Below, one piece after another: positions 1 through 7,280 of a stretch of DNA of 64,000 nt. Source of the stretch: Paenibacillus lutrae (GTDB lineage: Bacteria > Bacillota > Bacilli > Paenibacillales > NBRC-103111); NCBI RefSeq assembly GCF_009757775.1, contig NZ_RHLK01000014.1, positions 62,001 through 126,000 of the forward strand, given 5' to 3'. The notes under the pieces are model-generated. The model was not told the origin of the DNA. It did not search any database and was given only the letters and a program-made list of their open reading frames with translations. Position 1 is the first letter of the stretch; each line of letters opens with the position of its first letter. Both the position numbers and the translations under genes were made by a program.

Positions 1-291
1 CTGGAGCAGGAAATTTATACGAAGTTTAAAAATTTTACCGATGTTGAATCTTTGTATTCGGCTGCCCTGTTCATTAAACATGCAGACCCGAACAAGCTGG
101 CTTTTCTTATTGAAGAAGGCATTGAGAAACTGCAGGGGAAAATTCAGCATCATGACGAGATCTGGGTAACCATCCGGGACGAATCGCCCCCGATCATTCA
201 TCTGATCCAGGAGCACACGCTCAGCCGGATCAAGCTTGAGCTGGACTGGCTGGAGAAGCTGCTTGTACATGTGAAGAATGCGAAACAGTAG
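1..291 (+). CDS. PadR-like transcriptional regulator, C-terminal part (5' end outside window)
   Basis: The frame is open from base 1 and ends at a TAG at 289-291, so only the last 96 residues are present and the start lies upstream. The visible part is helical and charged, ending in a segment reading HTLSRIKLELDWLEKLL. That resembles the C-terminal dimerisation helix of PadR-family repressors, which follows their winged-helix DNA-binding domain. The DNA-binding half is outside the window, so the assignment rests on the C-terminal pattern alone. A palindromic terminator follows about 110 bases downstream. It could instead be another helical protein of similar size. Confidence 0.5.
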   Translation: MEQEIYTKFKNFTDVESLYSAALFIKHADPNKLAFLIEEGIEKLQGKIQHHDEIWVTIRDESPPIIHLIQEHTLSRIKLELDWLEKLLVHVKNAKQ

Positions 292-398
292 GACGGGGCG
301 GTCCGCATTCGGCTTCGGGAAGAATATCGCGAGGATAGCGCTGCAGGGACGGCCTATGTGATGCGTGATGTTCCTCCATCCGGTGGGAACAAGGGGTC

Positions 399-438
399 AA
401 AAAAGGCAGTCTGAATGTACATTCAGACTGCCTTTTTG
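399..438. terminator. Bidirectional terminator, perfect 36-bp palindrome
   Basis: Bases 401-418 are the exact reverse complement of 419-436, flanked by A residues on the left and T residues on the right. On either strand it reads as a GC-containing stem followed by U residues. It lies between the convergent ends of the PadR-like gene (+) and the DUF3298 gene (-), so it can serve both. Confidence 0.8.
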
Positions 439-565
439 TTATGTCTGCACGCTCGCTGGGAGTGGGACCTGTCTGCGAGAAATCGCCTGTTACTGGGCCG
501 ATGTCCCCAATCTGAGCCGGGTCTCATCGTGGCCTGAGGATTCACCGGCGGAACAGCCGGATGAT

Positions 566-1189
566 TTAAGCCAAATCCGCTGCCAGTTTCTCAAGCGGTC
601 CGTCTGGCGCTGCGATGTTCTGCAGGTCGTAGACCGAGATAGGGAACATCGGGAAACCGACATAATAGGGAGTGATTTCGTACAACCGGAAGTACAACAC
701 GAGCGATTTGTCCGCCAGATAGTAGGACTGATCAGGCCAGATCGAATCGAACTTATCAAGCAGGGGGATTTGCCTTTGCCTGATCTGTTCAGCTACATGT
801 TTAGACAAAACTTCTACATAGTCGCTTCCGGGCTTAAATAAATCGGCGAGGCTGTACTCCTTGCCGGTAATCACATCCAGTGACAGAGAATCTGCCACCG
901 TGTAACCGTGAGCCATCGGAGAGGAATAAGCATAGTTGCTAGCTATGAAGCTGAGCAGTCCTCTCTGATTGTTTTTCAACTCGTAGTGACCGATCATTTC
1001 CTTGAATGTACCGGTCTGGTACTTCTTTTGTTCCTGAGCCAGCGATGTCACTATCCCGGTGATCTTCTGGTTGATCTGGTTCTGCACGCGTACAGGTTTA
1101 AGGCCGGTAACGCGGGGATAGTAAATCGTAACGCCGGGAGAGGACACGGATTCGCTCTGTATGTGCACGGGAAGCTCGAAAAGAGCCAT
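566..1189 (-). CDS. DUF3298 (RsiV/PdaC-type C-terminal domain) protein
   Basis: A 207-residue protein with the start of a DUF4163-like region (about residues 10-90, with YYPRVTGL and a SNYAYSSPMAHG segment) and a DUF3298 domain (about 100-195: TGKEYSLADLFKPG, then FRLYEITPYYVGFP). These domains occur together in the extracytoplasmic part of anti-sigma factor RsiV and in deacetylase PdaC. Here there is neither a signal peptide nor a transmembrane segment, so the protein appears cytoplasmic, and no catalytic domain is attached. The ATG is preceded by a purine-rich AAGGAAGAAGG. It lies 65 bases after the peptide transporter gene on the same strand and may be co-transcribed with it. Its role is unknown. 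Confidence 0.7.
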   Translation of the reverse strand: MALFELPVHIQSESVSSPGVTIYYPRVTGLKPVRVQNQINQKITGIVTSLAQEQKKYQTGTFKEMIGHYELKNNQRGLLSFIASNYAYSSPMAHGYTVADSLSLDVITGKEYSLADLFKPGSDYVEVLSKHVAEQIRQRQIPLLDKFDSIWPDQSYYLADKSLVLYFRLYEITPYYVGFPMFPISVYDLQNIAAPDGPLEKLAADLA

Positions 1190-1254
1190 TAGCCTTCTTC
1201 CTTTCCGGTTGCCGTATTGCTACAGCCTATTGCAGCCGGATGGAATTTAGAAGA

Positions 1255-2631
1255 CTAATCCATGAGTCTCGTAATCTTGCGGCTAAACACGAGAAGGATA
1301 CTTCCGAGTACAATCGCCATGGTTCCGATGAGGGCAAACACTTCGAAGTACCCGAGTGTTTTTGTGAAGGAAGCAAGCTGTCCTCCCAGAATATTCGCTA
1401 CTCCTGTGCTCGCGAGCCAGACACCCATAAGAAGCGAAGCAAGCTTGGCCGGTGCAATACGGCTGACCATGGATAGTCCGACCGGGGATAAGAACAATTC
1501 CCCTAGCGTGTGAAACAAGTAGGTGAAGACGATGAACAGCAGATTGGCCCGTCGCTGCACGGATTCGGGATCTTCACCCGTCTGAGAGACGGCAGTGAGG
1601 AGAACCATATAGCCGAGTCCGAGCATGATCATCCCGATTGCCATTTTGACCGGCACGCTCAGATCGCCGCGTTTGGAACGCGCCAGTCTTGTCCACAGCA
1701 TGGACACCAGCGGAGCCAGCAGAATAATGAAGAACGGATTGACGGACTGGAACCAGGAGGTCGGAATTTCCATTCCGAATACTTCCCGGTCCACAAACCG
1801 GTTCGTATAAATCGTCAGCGAGCTGCCCGCTTGTTCGAAACCGGCCCAGAAAAAGACGACGAAACTGGCCAGAATCACGATTACGGCCGTACGCCGCTTC
1901 TCCAGAGGGGTGAGCGGGGTCTTGGACGTCTGGCTGCTGCCGTCGGCCGAAGCCGCTTTTCCGACAGGTTCTTTGCCGATATTCCCGAGGTAACGGGGGC
2001 TGAACAAGGTGAAAATCACCTGTCCCAACACCATGCCCAGAGATGCGGCAAGGAAACCGTAGCGATAGCCGTAGTGAATGGTTCCGTCTACCGTGGTCTT
2101 AAAGAGGTCTTCCGCCAGATATCCGGTAAGAAGCGGAGCAAAGAGCGCCCCCAGGTTAATCCCCATATAAAAAATTGTAAAAGCGGAATCCCGCCTTTTG
2201 TCGTTCTCGCTGTACAACTCTCCCACCAGCGTCGAAATATTCGGCTTAAAGAAGCCGTTTCCGATAATAAGCAGAGCCAGACCCGTATACAGTCCCCACT
2301 GGCTCTGCTCCGCAAAGAGCAGGAAGTTACCGATGGCCATGATTACGCCGCCGATCGTAATGGCCATACGTCTCCCGAGGAAGCGGTCGGATAGATAGCC
2401 GCCTATAGTGGGGGTGAAATAACAAGCACCCGTATAGATACCGTAAACCATATAAGCGGTCTGCTCCTCGAAGCCGAGGCCCCCGCTGACCAAGGAAGCC
2501 GTTAAATAAAGTACGAGCAGGGCACGCATGCCGTAGTAGCTGAAGCGTTCCCACATTTCGGTCAGAAAAAGCAAATACAAACCCGGAGGATGTTTTTTAG
2601 TTTGTCCCGCTGCCTCATGTGTAGTTGCCAT
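1255..2631 (-). CDS. Proton-dependent oligopeptide transporter (POT/PTR family, DtpT-like)
   Basis: A 458-residue polytopic membrane protein that should import di- and tripeptides with protons. The family signature EMWERFSYYGMRALLVLYL is at about residues 24-42, and the second POT motif, FYMGINLGALFAPLLTG, follows. Twelve to fourteen hydrophobic segments fit the family. The start chosen is the ATG at 2631, because AAGGGGG lies 9 bases upstream; an in-frame start 39 bases further out has no ribosome site. The DUF3298 gene follows on the same strand. The substrate is inferred from the family only. Confidence 0.9.
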   Translation of the reverse strand: MATTHEAAGQTKKHPPGLYLLFLTEMWERFSYYGMRALLVLYLTASLVSGGLGFEEQTAYMVYGIYTGACYFTPTIGGYLSDRFLGRRMAITIGGVIMAIGNFLLFAEQSQWGLYTGLALLIIGNGFFKPNISTLVGELYSENDKRRDSAFTIFYMGINLGALFAPLLTGYLAEDLFKTTVDGTIHYGYRYGFLAASLGMVLGQVIFTLFSPRYLGNIGKEPVGKAASADGSSQTSKTPLTPLEKRRTAVIVILASFVVFFWAGFEQAGSSLTIYTNRFVDREVFGMEIPTSWFQSVNPFFIILLAPLVSMLWTRLARSKRGDLSVPVKMAIGMIMLGLGYMVLLTAVSQTGEDPESVQRRANLLFIVFTYLFHTLGELFLSPVGLSMVSRIAPAKLASLLMGVWLASTGVANILGGQLASFTKTLGYFEVFALIGTMAIVLGSILLVFSRKITRLMD

Positions 2632-2787
2632 CCTGCTGCTCCCCCTTAGAATCTCTGATCTTGCGGACAACTTATTCCGAAGAAATGAGCAAAGTCGCCA
2701 CCCGATAGTTTAACCCCTTTGTGCACGTTTTTAATCAGTCAATTGCATGCTGGGATTCAATTATTATCCAAATCGTCTGCGCCCTAT

Positions 2788-2889
2788 TTAGCCATCCCGG
2801 ATCAGTGAAGCAAGCGTACGCAGTCCCGTATGTAATTCATCGAGTGAAGCAAACGCATAGGAAATTCGGAGATGGCTGCCGCATCCAGT
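2788..2889 (-). pseudogene. Remnant of a PLP-dependent aminotransferase C-terminus
   Basis: One minus-strand frame here gives a 33-residue tail, HLRISYAFASLDEL then HTGLRTLASLI, ending in a stop. This is the typical C-terminal pattern of class I/II aminotransferases and MocR-type regulators (x-H/Y-L-R-I-S-Y-A-x-S-x-D-E-L). Upstream in the same frame is a stop, and no matching aminotransferase sequence was recognised in the other frames. It is read as a decayed gene end rather than a functional gene. Confidence 0.45.
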
Positions 2890-3124
2890 CTATATCGGTC
2901 ATGAGCCGCACTCCTAACCTGTTGCTGGGGGGCTTGACGGGCAGAATTGGAGGCTCGGGCAGACTCATTATCTGGCTGAACAAAGTCCCCGCCATAGTCA
3001 TGTGGGGATCGGCTTTCTATATCTTGTCCGGTATTTAATGTTCGGTTTTTGGGGGTATTTTTTGTGTATTCTATAAAATTGGCATCAATAAATAAAAAAA
3101 ACCGAATATTTAAAGAAGCTTTTC

Positions 3125-3151
3125 TTGACAATGGAGCCTAAATTCGATAAT
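3125..3151 (+). promoter_or_regulatory. Candidate promoter of the purine-riboswitch transcript
   Basis: A perfect -35 TTGACA (3125-3130) is followed 15 bases later by GATAAT (3146-3151), or 17 bases later by the overlapping TAATCT. The position, about 80 bases before the aptamer, suits transcription of the riboswitch leader, but the spacing of the better -10 is short. Confidence 0.35.
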
Positions 3152-3232
3152 CTACCTAAGGGGATATTCCTTGCCCTGCCCAACACTATGCTATTGAGAA
3201 CCTACAACGTATAACTGAACTTTATAAGACAC

Positions 3233-3303
3233 CTATTCGTATATCTTCGGCAATAAGGGCCGGAGGTCTCTACAAGGAACCGATAATTCCTGGCTACGAA
3301 TGG
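3233..3303 (+). promoter_or_regulatory. Purine-class riboswitch aptamer
   Basis: The fold matches the purine riboswitch. P1 is 3233-3241 with 3295-3303. P2 is 3245-3251 with 3259-3265. Loop L2 is AATAAGG. The J2/3 core is GGTCTCTAC. P3 is 3275-3279 with 3287-3291, closed by loop L3 CCGATAA. The GG of L2 and CC of L3 can form the family loop-loop contact. The base equivalent to position 74 is C (3294), the guanine-type specificity base. Two core positions differ from the classic xpt aptamer: the position-73 equivalent is G (3293) instead of A, and the 54-72 pair is A-G instead of C-G. Ligand choice may therefore be altered. The aptamer overlaps the terminator that follows. Confidence 0.85.
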
Positions 3304-3340
3304 ACGGATTTTCCGTACCATTCGCAGGCCGGGTTTTTTT
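3289..3340 (+). terminator. Riboswitch expression platform (terminator overlapping P1)
   Basis: A long hairpin has its 5' arm at 3289-3308, including CGAATGG and ACGGA, and its 3' arm at 3312-3333 (TCCGT, CCATTCG, GGCCGGG), followed by seven T residues. The 5' arm contains the 3' strand of aptamer P1 and part of P3. Terminator and ligand-bound aptamer therefore exclude each other, and no separate antiterminator is evident. That layout predicts that ligand binding turns expression on, as in the adenine riboswitch of pbuE. Confidence 0.75.
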
Positions 3341-3394
3341 GCGCGTAAATGGCCCGGAACTAGCAATCATTCGCACTCACTGGGGGATAAAATA

Positions 3395-4837
3395 ATGAAT
3401 AACCGATACGACGTGATTATTGTTGGAGCTGGACCCGCTGGGATTTTCGCTGCTTATGAATTCTCATTGAAAGCGCCGCATCTGAAGGTGCTGCTTGTAG
3501 ACAAGGGCCATGACATCAACCGCAGAAGCTGCCCGATTCTGGAGGAGAAAATCAAACTTTGTCCGCCTGCGGCAGGCCGCAAAGAATTCGCGGGCTGCAT
3601 CCCGGCGTGTTCGATCACAGCCGGGTTCGGCGGAGCAGGTGCTTACAGCGACGGCAAATTCAACATTACCACTGAATTCGGCGGATGGCTGACCGATTAT
3701 CTGGCACCTTCGCGGGTGCTGGAGCTAATCAAGTACGTCGACGACATTAACCTGCAGCATGGGGCTCAGCAGACACTGACAGATCCCCTCACAGATGTGG
3801 TGGCCGGTATCGAAAGCCGGGCGTATGCAGCCGGACTTAAGCTGCTGAGGGCGCAGGTACGCCACTTGGGTACCGAGCAGAATCTGGAGATTATGCGTGA
3901 CATCAACACGTATCTGAAGACGAAGATTGATATGCGGTTCAAGACCGAAGTGGCCGATATCCTCACAACCAAGAGCCCGGACGGCTACAAAGTGAGCGGG
4001 ATCGTTCTGAACAACGGCGAAGAAATCGAAGCGGATTCGGTCGTTGTCGCTCCGGGACGGGACGGTTCGGCCTGGCTGACCACCATTTTGCGCAAGCGGA
4101 AGCTGAAAATGTACAACAATCAGGTGGACGTCGGCGTACGGGTCGAGACATCCGATGTAGTCATGCAGGAGATCAACAAGCACTTATACGAGGGTAAATT
4201 CATCTATAATACATCCGTCGGCACACGGGTGCGTACATTCTGCAGCAATCCTTCGGGCCATGTCGTGGTAGAGAATCACAGCGGCGTTATGGCTGCAAAC
4301 GGCCATGCTTACAAAGATCCCGCACTCGGGTCGCAGAACACGAACTTCGCGCTGCTCGTCTCCCACCAGTTCACGGAGCCGTTCGACAAGCCGAACGAGT
4401 ATGCCCGTGAAATTTGCCAGCGCGCGAACGATTTGTCCAACGGTGGCATCATCGTTCAGAAGTACGGGGATATCGTACGCGGACGCAGATCCACGGAAGC
4501 CCGGATCAAAGAGGGATTCCTGGAGCCGACTTTGAAGGAAGCCGTGCCGGGAGATCTCGGGCTTGTGCTGCCTTACAACACGATGAAAAGCCTGGTGGAG
4601 ATGGTGGAGGCACTGGAAAAAGTAACGCCGGGTATCGCTTCCGAGCACACGCTGTTCTATGGCGTGGAGGCAAAATTCTACTCAGCCCGTCCCAAGCTGA
4701 CAGAGCAGCTGGAAACAGAGATTGAAGGCTTATTCTGCGGCGGCGACGGTGCCGGCGTAACACGCGGTCTGGCCCAAGCCGGCGCAGCCGGTGTCTGGAT
4801 TGCCAGAGCCATTACCGACCGTATCGTCAGCCGGTAA
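3395..4837 (+). CDS. FAD-dependent dehydrogenase (COG2509-type)
   Basis: A 480-residue flavoprotein. The N-terminus has the dinucleotide-binding fold IIVGAGPAGIFAAYEF. A CPxxxC-containing stretch follows at about residues 49-72 (CPILEEKIKLCPP, then GCIPACSITAGFGGAGAYSDGKF), typical of the large uncharacterised FAD dehydrogenase family COG2509. The C-terminal FAD motif GLFCGGDGAGVTRGLAQAGAAG is near residue 446. The ATG has GGGGG 9 bases upstream. The gene is monocistronic between the purine riboswitch and a strong terminator, so its expression is probably tied to purine levels. The physiological substrate is not known. No transmembrane segment is seen. Confidence 0.85.
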   Translation: MNNRYDVIIVGAGPAGIFAAYEFSLKAPHLKVLLVDKGHDINRRSCPILEEKIKLCPPAAGRKEFAGCIPACSITAGFGGAGAYSDGKFNITTEFGGWLTDYLAPSRVLELIKYVDDINLQHGAQQTLTDPLTDVVAGIESRAYAAGLKLLRAQVRHLGTEQNLEIMRDINTYLKTKIDMRFKTEVADILTTKSPDGYKVSGIVLNNGEEIEADSVVVAPGRDGSAWLTTILRKRKLKMYNNQVDVGVRVETSDVVMQEINKHLYEGKFIYNTSVGTRVRTFCSNPSGHVVVENHSGVMAANGHAYKDPALGSQNTNFALLVSHQFTEPFDKPNEYAREICQRANDLSNGGIIVQKYGDIVRGRRSTEARIKEGFLEPTLKEAVPGDLGLVLPYNTMKSLVEMVEALEKVTPGIASEHTLFYGVEAKFYSARPKLTEQLETEIEGLFCGGDGAGVTRGLAQAGAAGVWIARAITDRIVSR

Positions 4838-4891
4838 TATACGGCGGTCCCGCGATTCGTATGTTCCGCAGTCTTTACATGGTGCAAAAGA

Positions 4892-4938
4892 GGACCCTGA
4901 CAAACCGGAGCCATTCCGGTTGTCAGGGTCTTTTTTTG
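4892..4938 (+). terminator. Intrinsic terminator
   Basis: GACCCTGACAAACCGG pairs with CCGGTTGTCAGGGTC (one unpaired A), followed by TTTTTTT. It ends the FAD dehydrogenase transcript. Confidence 0.9.
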
Positions 4939-5068
4939 CTTTTGAATGAGACAAAAATGAAGGATGAAGCGTCTAATACATAAACGAATCACCAGGAAAG
5001 GCTAATGGGCGCCTAGTCTCTTAAAGATAGCTTCCAAGCCCCATCGGCCGATGGTACGGAATGCTGAA

Positions 5069-5764
5069 TCAGGCAAGCGGGACATGCAGCCACCAGACTC
5101 CGGCGCACTCCGGCAGCTGAGAGAGCCCTTCCCGCCGTACACGAGCCGCAAGTTCGTCCCCGAAGAAGAAAGAGGTCAGCTCTTCGGCCTGCTCCAGGCT
5201 GTCGAAGTGATAATCGAGCCGGAACGTGTCATGGCACAGCCCGAATTCTTCGCTAAGCATGGCGTAGTACGGTTTCAGTGATTCGGGCGGATCAGGCGTC
5301 CTGGCACCCGTGCCCATTGTCTCAAACACGATAGCGGTCCCGCCGGGACGCAGTACTCGGATGATCTCGCCTATGATCCGGCGCAAGTTGTCCTGCCAGT
5401 CCTGCACGCCCGAATGCGTGAGGTAGCACATGCTCCAGCCGGCTACTACCAGATCGGCGGAGGAGGTGCTGAGGGGTAGCTGCCGGAGATCACAGACGGC
5501 GCACTTCCAGTTAGCAAGCCCTGCACCTTCCAGCTTGCGGGAGGTAATATCCAGCATAGCGGCAGAAGCATCCAGCGCCAGGATGGAACGGGCTGCAGGG
5601 GCAAGTATGCTTGTTAATCTGCCGGTCCCGGCGCCCAGATCTACGATATCCAGGCCGGCATAGGGCCGGATATGCGCAATGATGTCTGCGAGACTTTGCT
5701 GCTTAGAGATCATCAGGTCGTATTGTAAAGCACCATTCTTGTAAATTTCGGTATGATTTGGCAT
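5069..5764 (-). CDS. Class I SAM-dependent methyltransferase
   Basis: A 231-residue protein with a Rossmann-like methyltransferase fold. Motif I is VDLGAGTGRLTSIL near residue 44, the acidic end of strand 2 is ALDASAAML, and the post-I region DLVVAGWSMCYLTHSG and motif RVLRPGGTAIVFET follow. The substrate is not evident. Residue 4 of the longest frame, the ATG at 5764, is taken as the start because GAGGGTGGG precedes it at proper spacing. It lies 126 bases downstream of the MerR-methyltransferase fusion gene on the same strand and has its own promoter with an unusual 19-bp spacer, so that MerR protein may control it. Confidence 0.8.
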   Translation of the reverse strand: MPNHTEIYKNGALQYDLMISKQQSLADIIAHIRPYAGLDIVDLGAGTGRLTSILAPAARSILALDASAAMLDITSRKLEGAGLANWKCAVCDLRQLPLSTSSADLVVAGWSMCYLTHSGVQDWQDNLRRIIGEIIRVLRPGGTAIVFETMGTGARTPDPPESLKPYYAMLSEEFGLCHDTFRLDYHFDSLEQAEELTSFFFGDELAARVRREGLSQLPECAGVWWLHVPLA

Positions 5765-5806
5765 GAGACCCACCCTCGCTTGTATAGTAGAGAAGAAGAT
5801 AGCTCT

Positions 5807-5837
5807 ACGATAGAGGTTTACGCAGCGTGAAGGTCAA
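5807..5837 (-). promoter_or_regulatory. Promoter with 19-bp spacer (probable MerR-type) for the methyltransferase
   Basis: On the minus strand, TTGACC (5837-5832) and TATCGT (5812-5807) are separated by exactly 19 bases. The spacer holds the imperfect dyad TTCACG-CTG-CGTAAA. The stretched spacer is the hallmark of promoters activated by MerR-family proteins. It shares ACCTTyACG with the operator in front of the neighbouring MerR gene. Confidence 0.55.
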
Positions 5838-5889
5838 TAGTTATTTACGTTTGATCTCAAGATGGTTTGTAATGGGCCGGACAATGTTA

Positions 5890-6861
5890 CTAAAGCCTCC
5901 GGGAAACAACCAGGACCAGTCCCGGCGTTAGTTCACGGCAGCGATAATCGAATCCATGGGGACCGAACCAGCCGAGATAACCGGGCAGCGCCGTTTCCGC
6001 TCCGCGGATGACAGACGTCCGATCGACTAAACCGATCCGGCCCTGCGGTTTGAGAACCCTGTCCATTTCCGCCAGGGCAAGCAATTGCTGCTTATCGGAC
6101 AAATGATGAAAAGAAAAGCTCGACGCAACAAAATCGAACTGCCCGTCCGTATAGGGGACCGCGAGAAAGTTGCCGATTTTGGTAGTCATGCGGGGGTACT
6201 TGGCTCTGCAGATGCGGAGCATTTCCCTGGATTGATCGACCCCGGCAACGACAGCGCCCGTATTCTGCAGCAGCCCTGCCAGATTGCCCGTACCGGTGCC
6301 CAGATCAAGCCCGTGTTCGCCAGGTTTCGGATTTATTTCCTTAACCAGTTCTTGCAAAGCTTGGCTGTAGTGGGGGTACTCGGTGTCCCCGCCGTACACA
6401 CGCTCATCATGGGTGGAAGCAAGCTGGTCGAAGTTCCAGGCATCCCGCCAATTCAGCCGCAATTCTCTCTGAGATTTGGAGTTGGCCGCAAGCCGGTAGA
6501 AATCATCAAGAGGCATTGAACGGTTCTGCTGCAGCAGATGAATCATATGATCCGTCGTGTCCAGTGTGTGCCGCGTATCGAGCCACTGCCCGAACAGTAC
6601 GGCCCGCTGAAGTTCCAGATAATGAAGCAACTCGTCATGATCGCCGCACTCGATCTTATCCAGAGCTCCTTGAATGTCGCTGAGCGTCATACCGGATTCC
6701 CGCAGGGCAACGATCGTCTGAAGCCGCCACAATTCCCTTTCCGTAAAAGTCCGGTAGCCGTTGTGGCCGCACTTGGCAGGTGAAATCAGCCCCTTTTCTT
6801 CATAAAAACGGATCGTACGCGTAGAAATTCCCAGACGCTGGGCGGCATCCTTAATTTGCAT
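5890..6861 (-). CDS. MerR-family regulator fused to a SAM methyltransferase domain
   Basis: A 323-residue two-domain protein. Residues 1-70 are a MerR winged helix (IKDAAQRLGISTRTIRFYEEKGLISP, then a GYRTFTERELWRLQTI segment) and about 75-120 are its dimerisation helix. Residues about 150-323 form a class I methyltransferase (motif I LDLGTGTGNLAGLL, then ASSFSFHHL and DRVLKPQGRIGLVD). In MerR regulators the C-terminal domain usually senses the ligand, so the methyltransferase may be an effector or may itself act. The ATG at 6861 has AAGGAG 8 bases upstream; in-frame sequence further out overlaps the promoter. The gene is probably autoregulated through the 19-bp-spacer promoter just upstream. 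Confidence 0.85.
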   Translation of the reverse strand: MQIKDAAQRLGISTRTIRFYEEKGLISPAKCGHNGYRTFTERELWRLQTIVALRESGMTLSDIQGALDKIECGDHDELLHYLELQRAVLFGQWLDTRHTLDTTDHMIHLLQQNRSMPLDDFYRLAANSKSQRELRLNWRDAWNFDQLASTHDERVYGGDTEYPHYSQALQELVKEINPKPGEHGLDLGTGTGNLAGLLQNTGAVVAGVDQSREMLRICRAKYPRMTTKIGNFLAVPYTDGQFDFVASSFSFHHLSDKQQLLALAEMDRVLKPQGRIGLVDRTSVIRGAETALPGYLGWFGPHGFDYRCRELTPGLVLVVSRRL

Positions 6862-6886
6862 GGATATGCTCCTTGTTTTTTTGTTT

Positions 6887-6917
6887 ATCGTAAACCTTTC
6901 CGTTACGTAAAGGTAAA
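6887..6917 (-). promoter_or_regulatory. MerR-type operator and 19-bp-spacer promoter
   Basis: On the minus strand, TTTACC (6917-6912) and TACGAT (6892-6887) are 19 bases apart. Between them sits a 21-bp dyad at 6894-6914, ACCTTTACGT-A-ACGGAAAGGT, with one mismatch. This is the classic arrangement of an autoregulated MerR-family operator. Confidence 0.7.
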
Positions 6918-7280
6918 GTATTTTTGTGACGACAACAAGAAGGGGATCTACCAGGCTCATATGCTCATCACTAGACTCATAGGAAAAAGATGCAGGCGAA
7001 ACCGGGGATTTCGCAGTACAATAGGGGCGCGGAGATTCTTACGGACTTCTGACAACGCTGCGAGCGGATAAATAATTTTCTCCTTTGATTTTCTTGCAGT
7101 AAGATAGCGGGCTGGCAGGAAGAATTCATTCACGATACGGGATTTATGGTAGTAACAAGTGATAGGCTGAACAGAAAAGCAGAACAGAAAAGCAGAACGA
7201 AGTAAGATTTCACAACGTTATGATCGGGCGCCATAAAAAGACGGCTTCTTTGCCTGAAAGGTGAAAGGGGATGCAATCAG
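6918..7280. other. Intergenic region, no gene recognised
   Basis: This 363-base stretch separates the divergent MerR gene and the NAD(P)HX repair gene. It holds no frame with convincing coding character and no hairpin with a T-run. The only clear signal is the GAAAGGGG ribosome site at its right end. The promoter of the downstream gene must be here but could not be placed. Confidence 0.5.

Noticed and set aside
2721-3038. A 105-codon plus-strand frame before the riboswitch
   Set aside because: No ribosome site or known domain; the region instead shows the decayed aminotransferase tail on the other strand.
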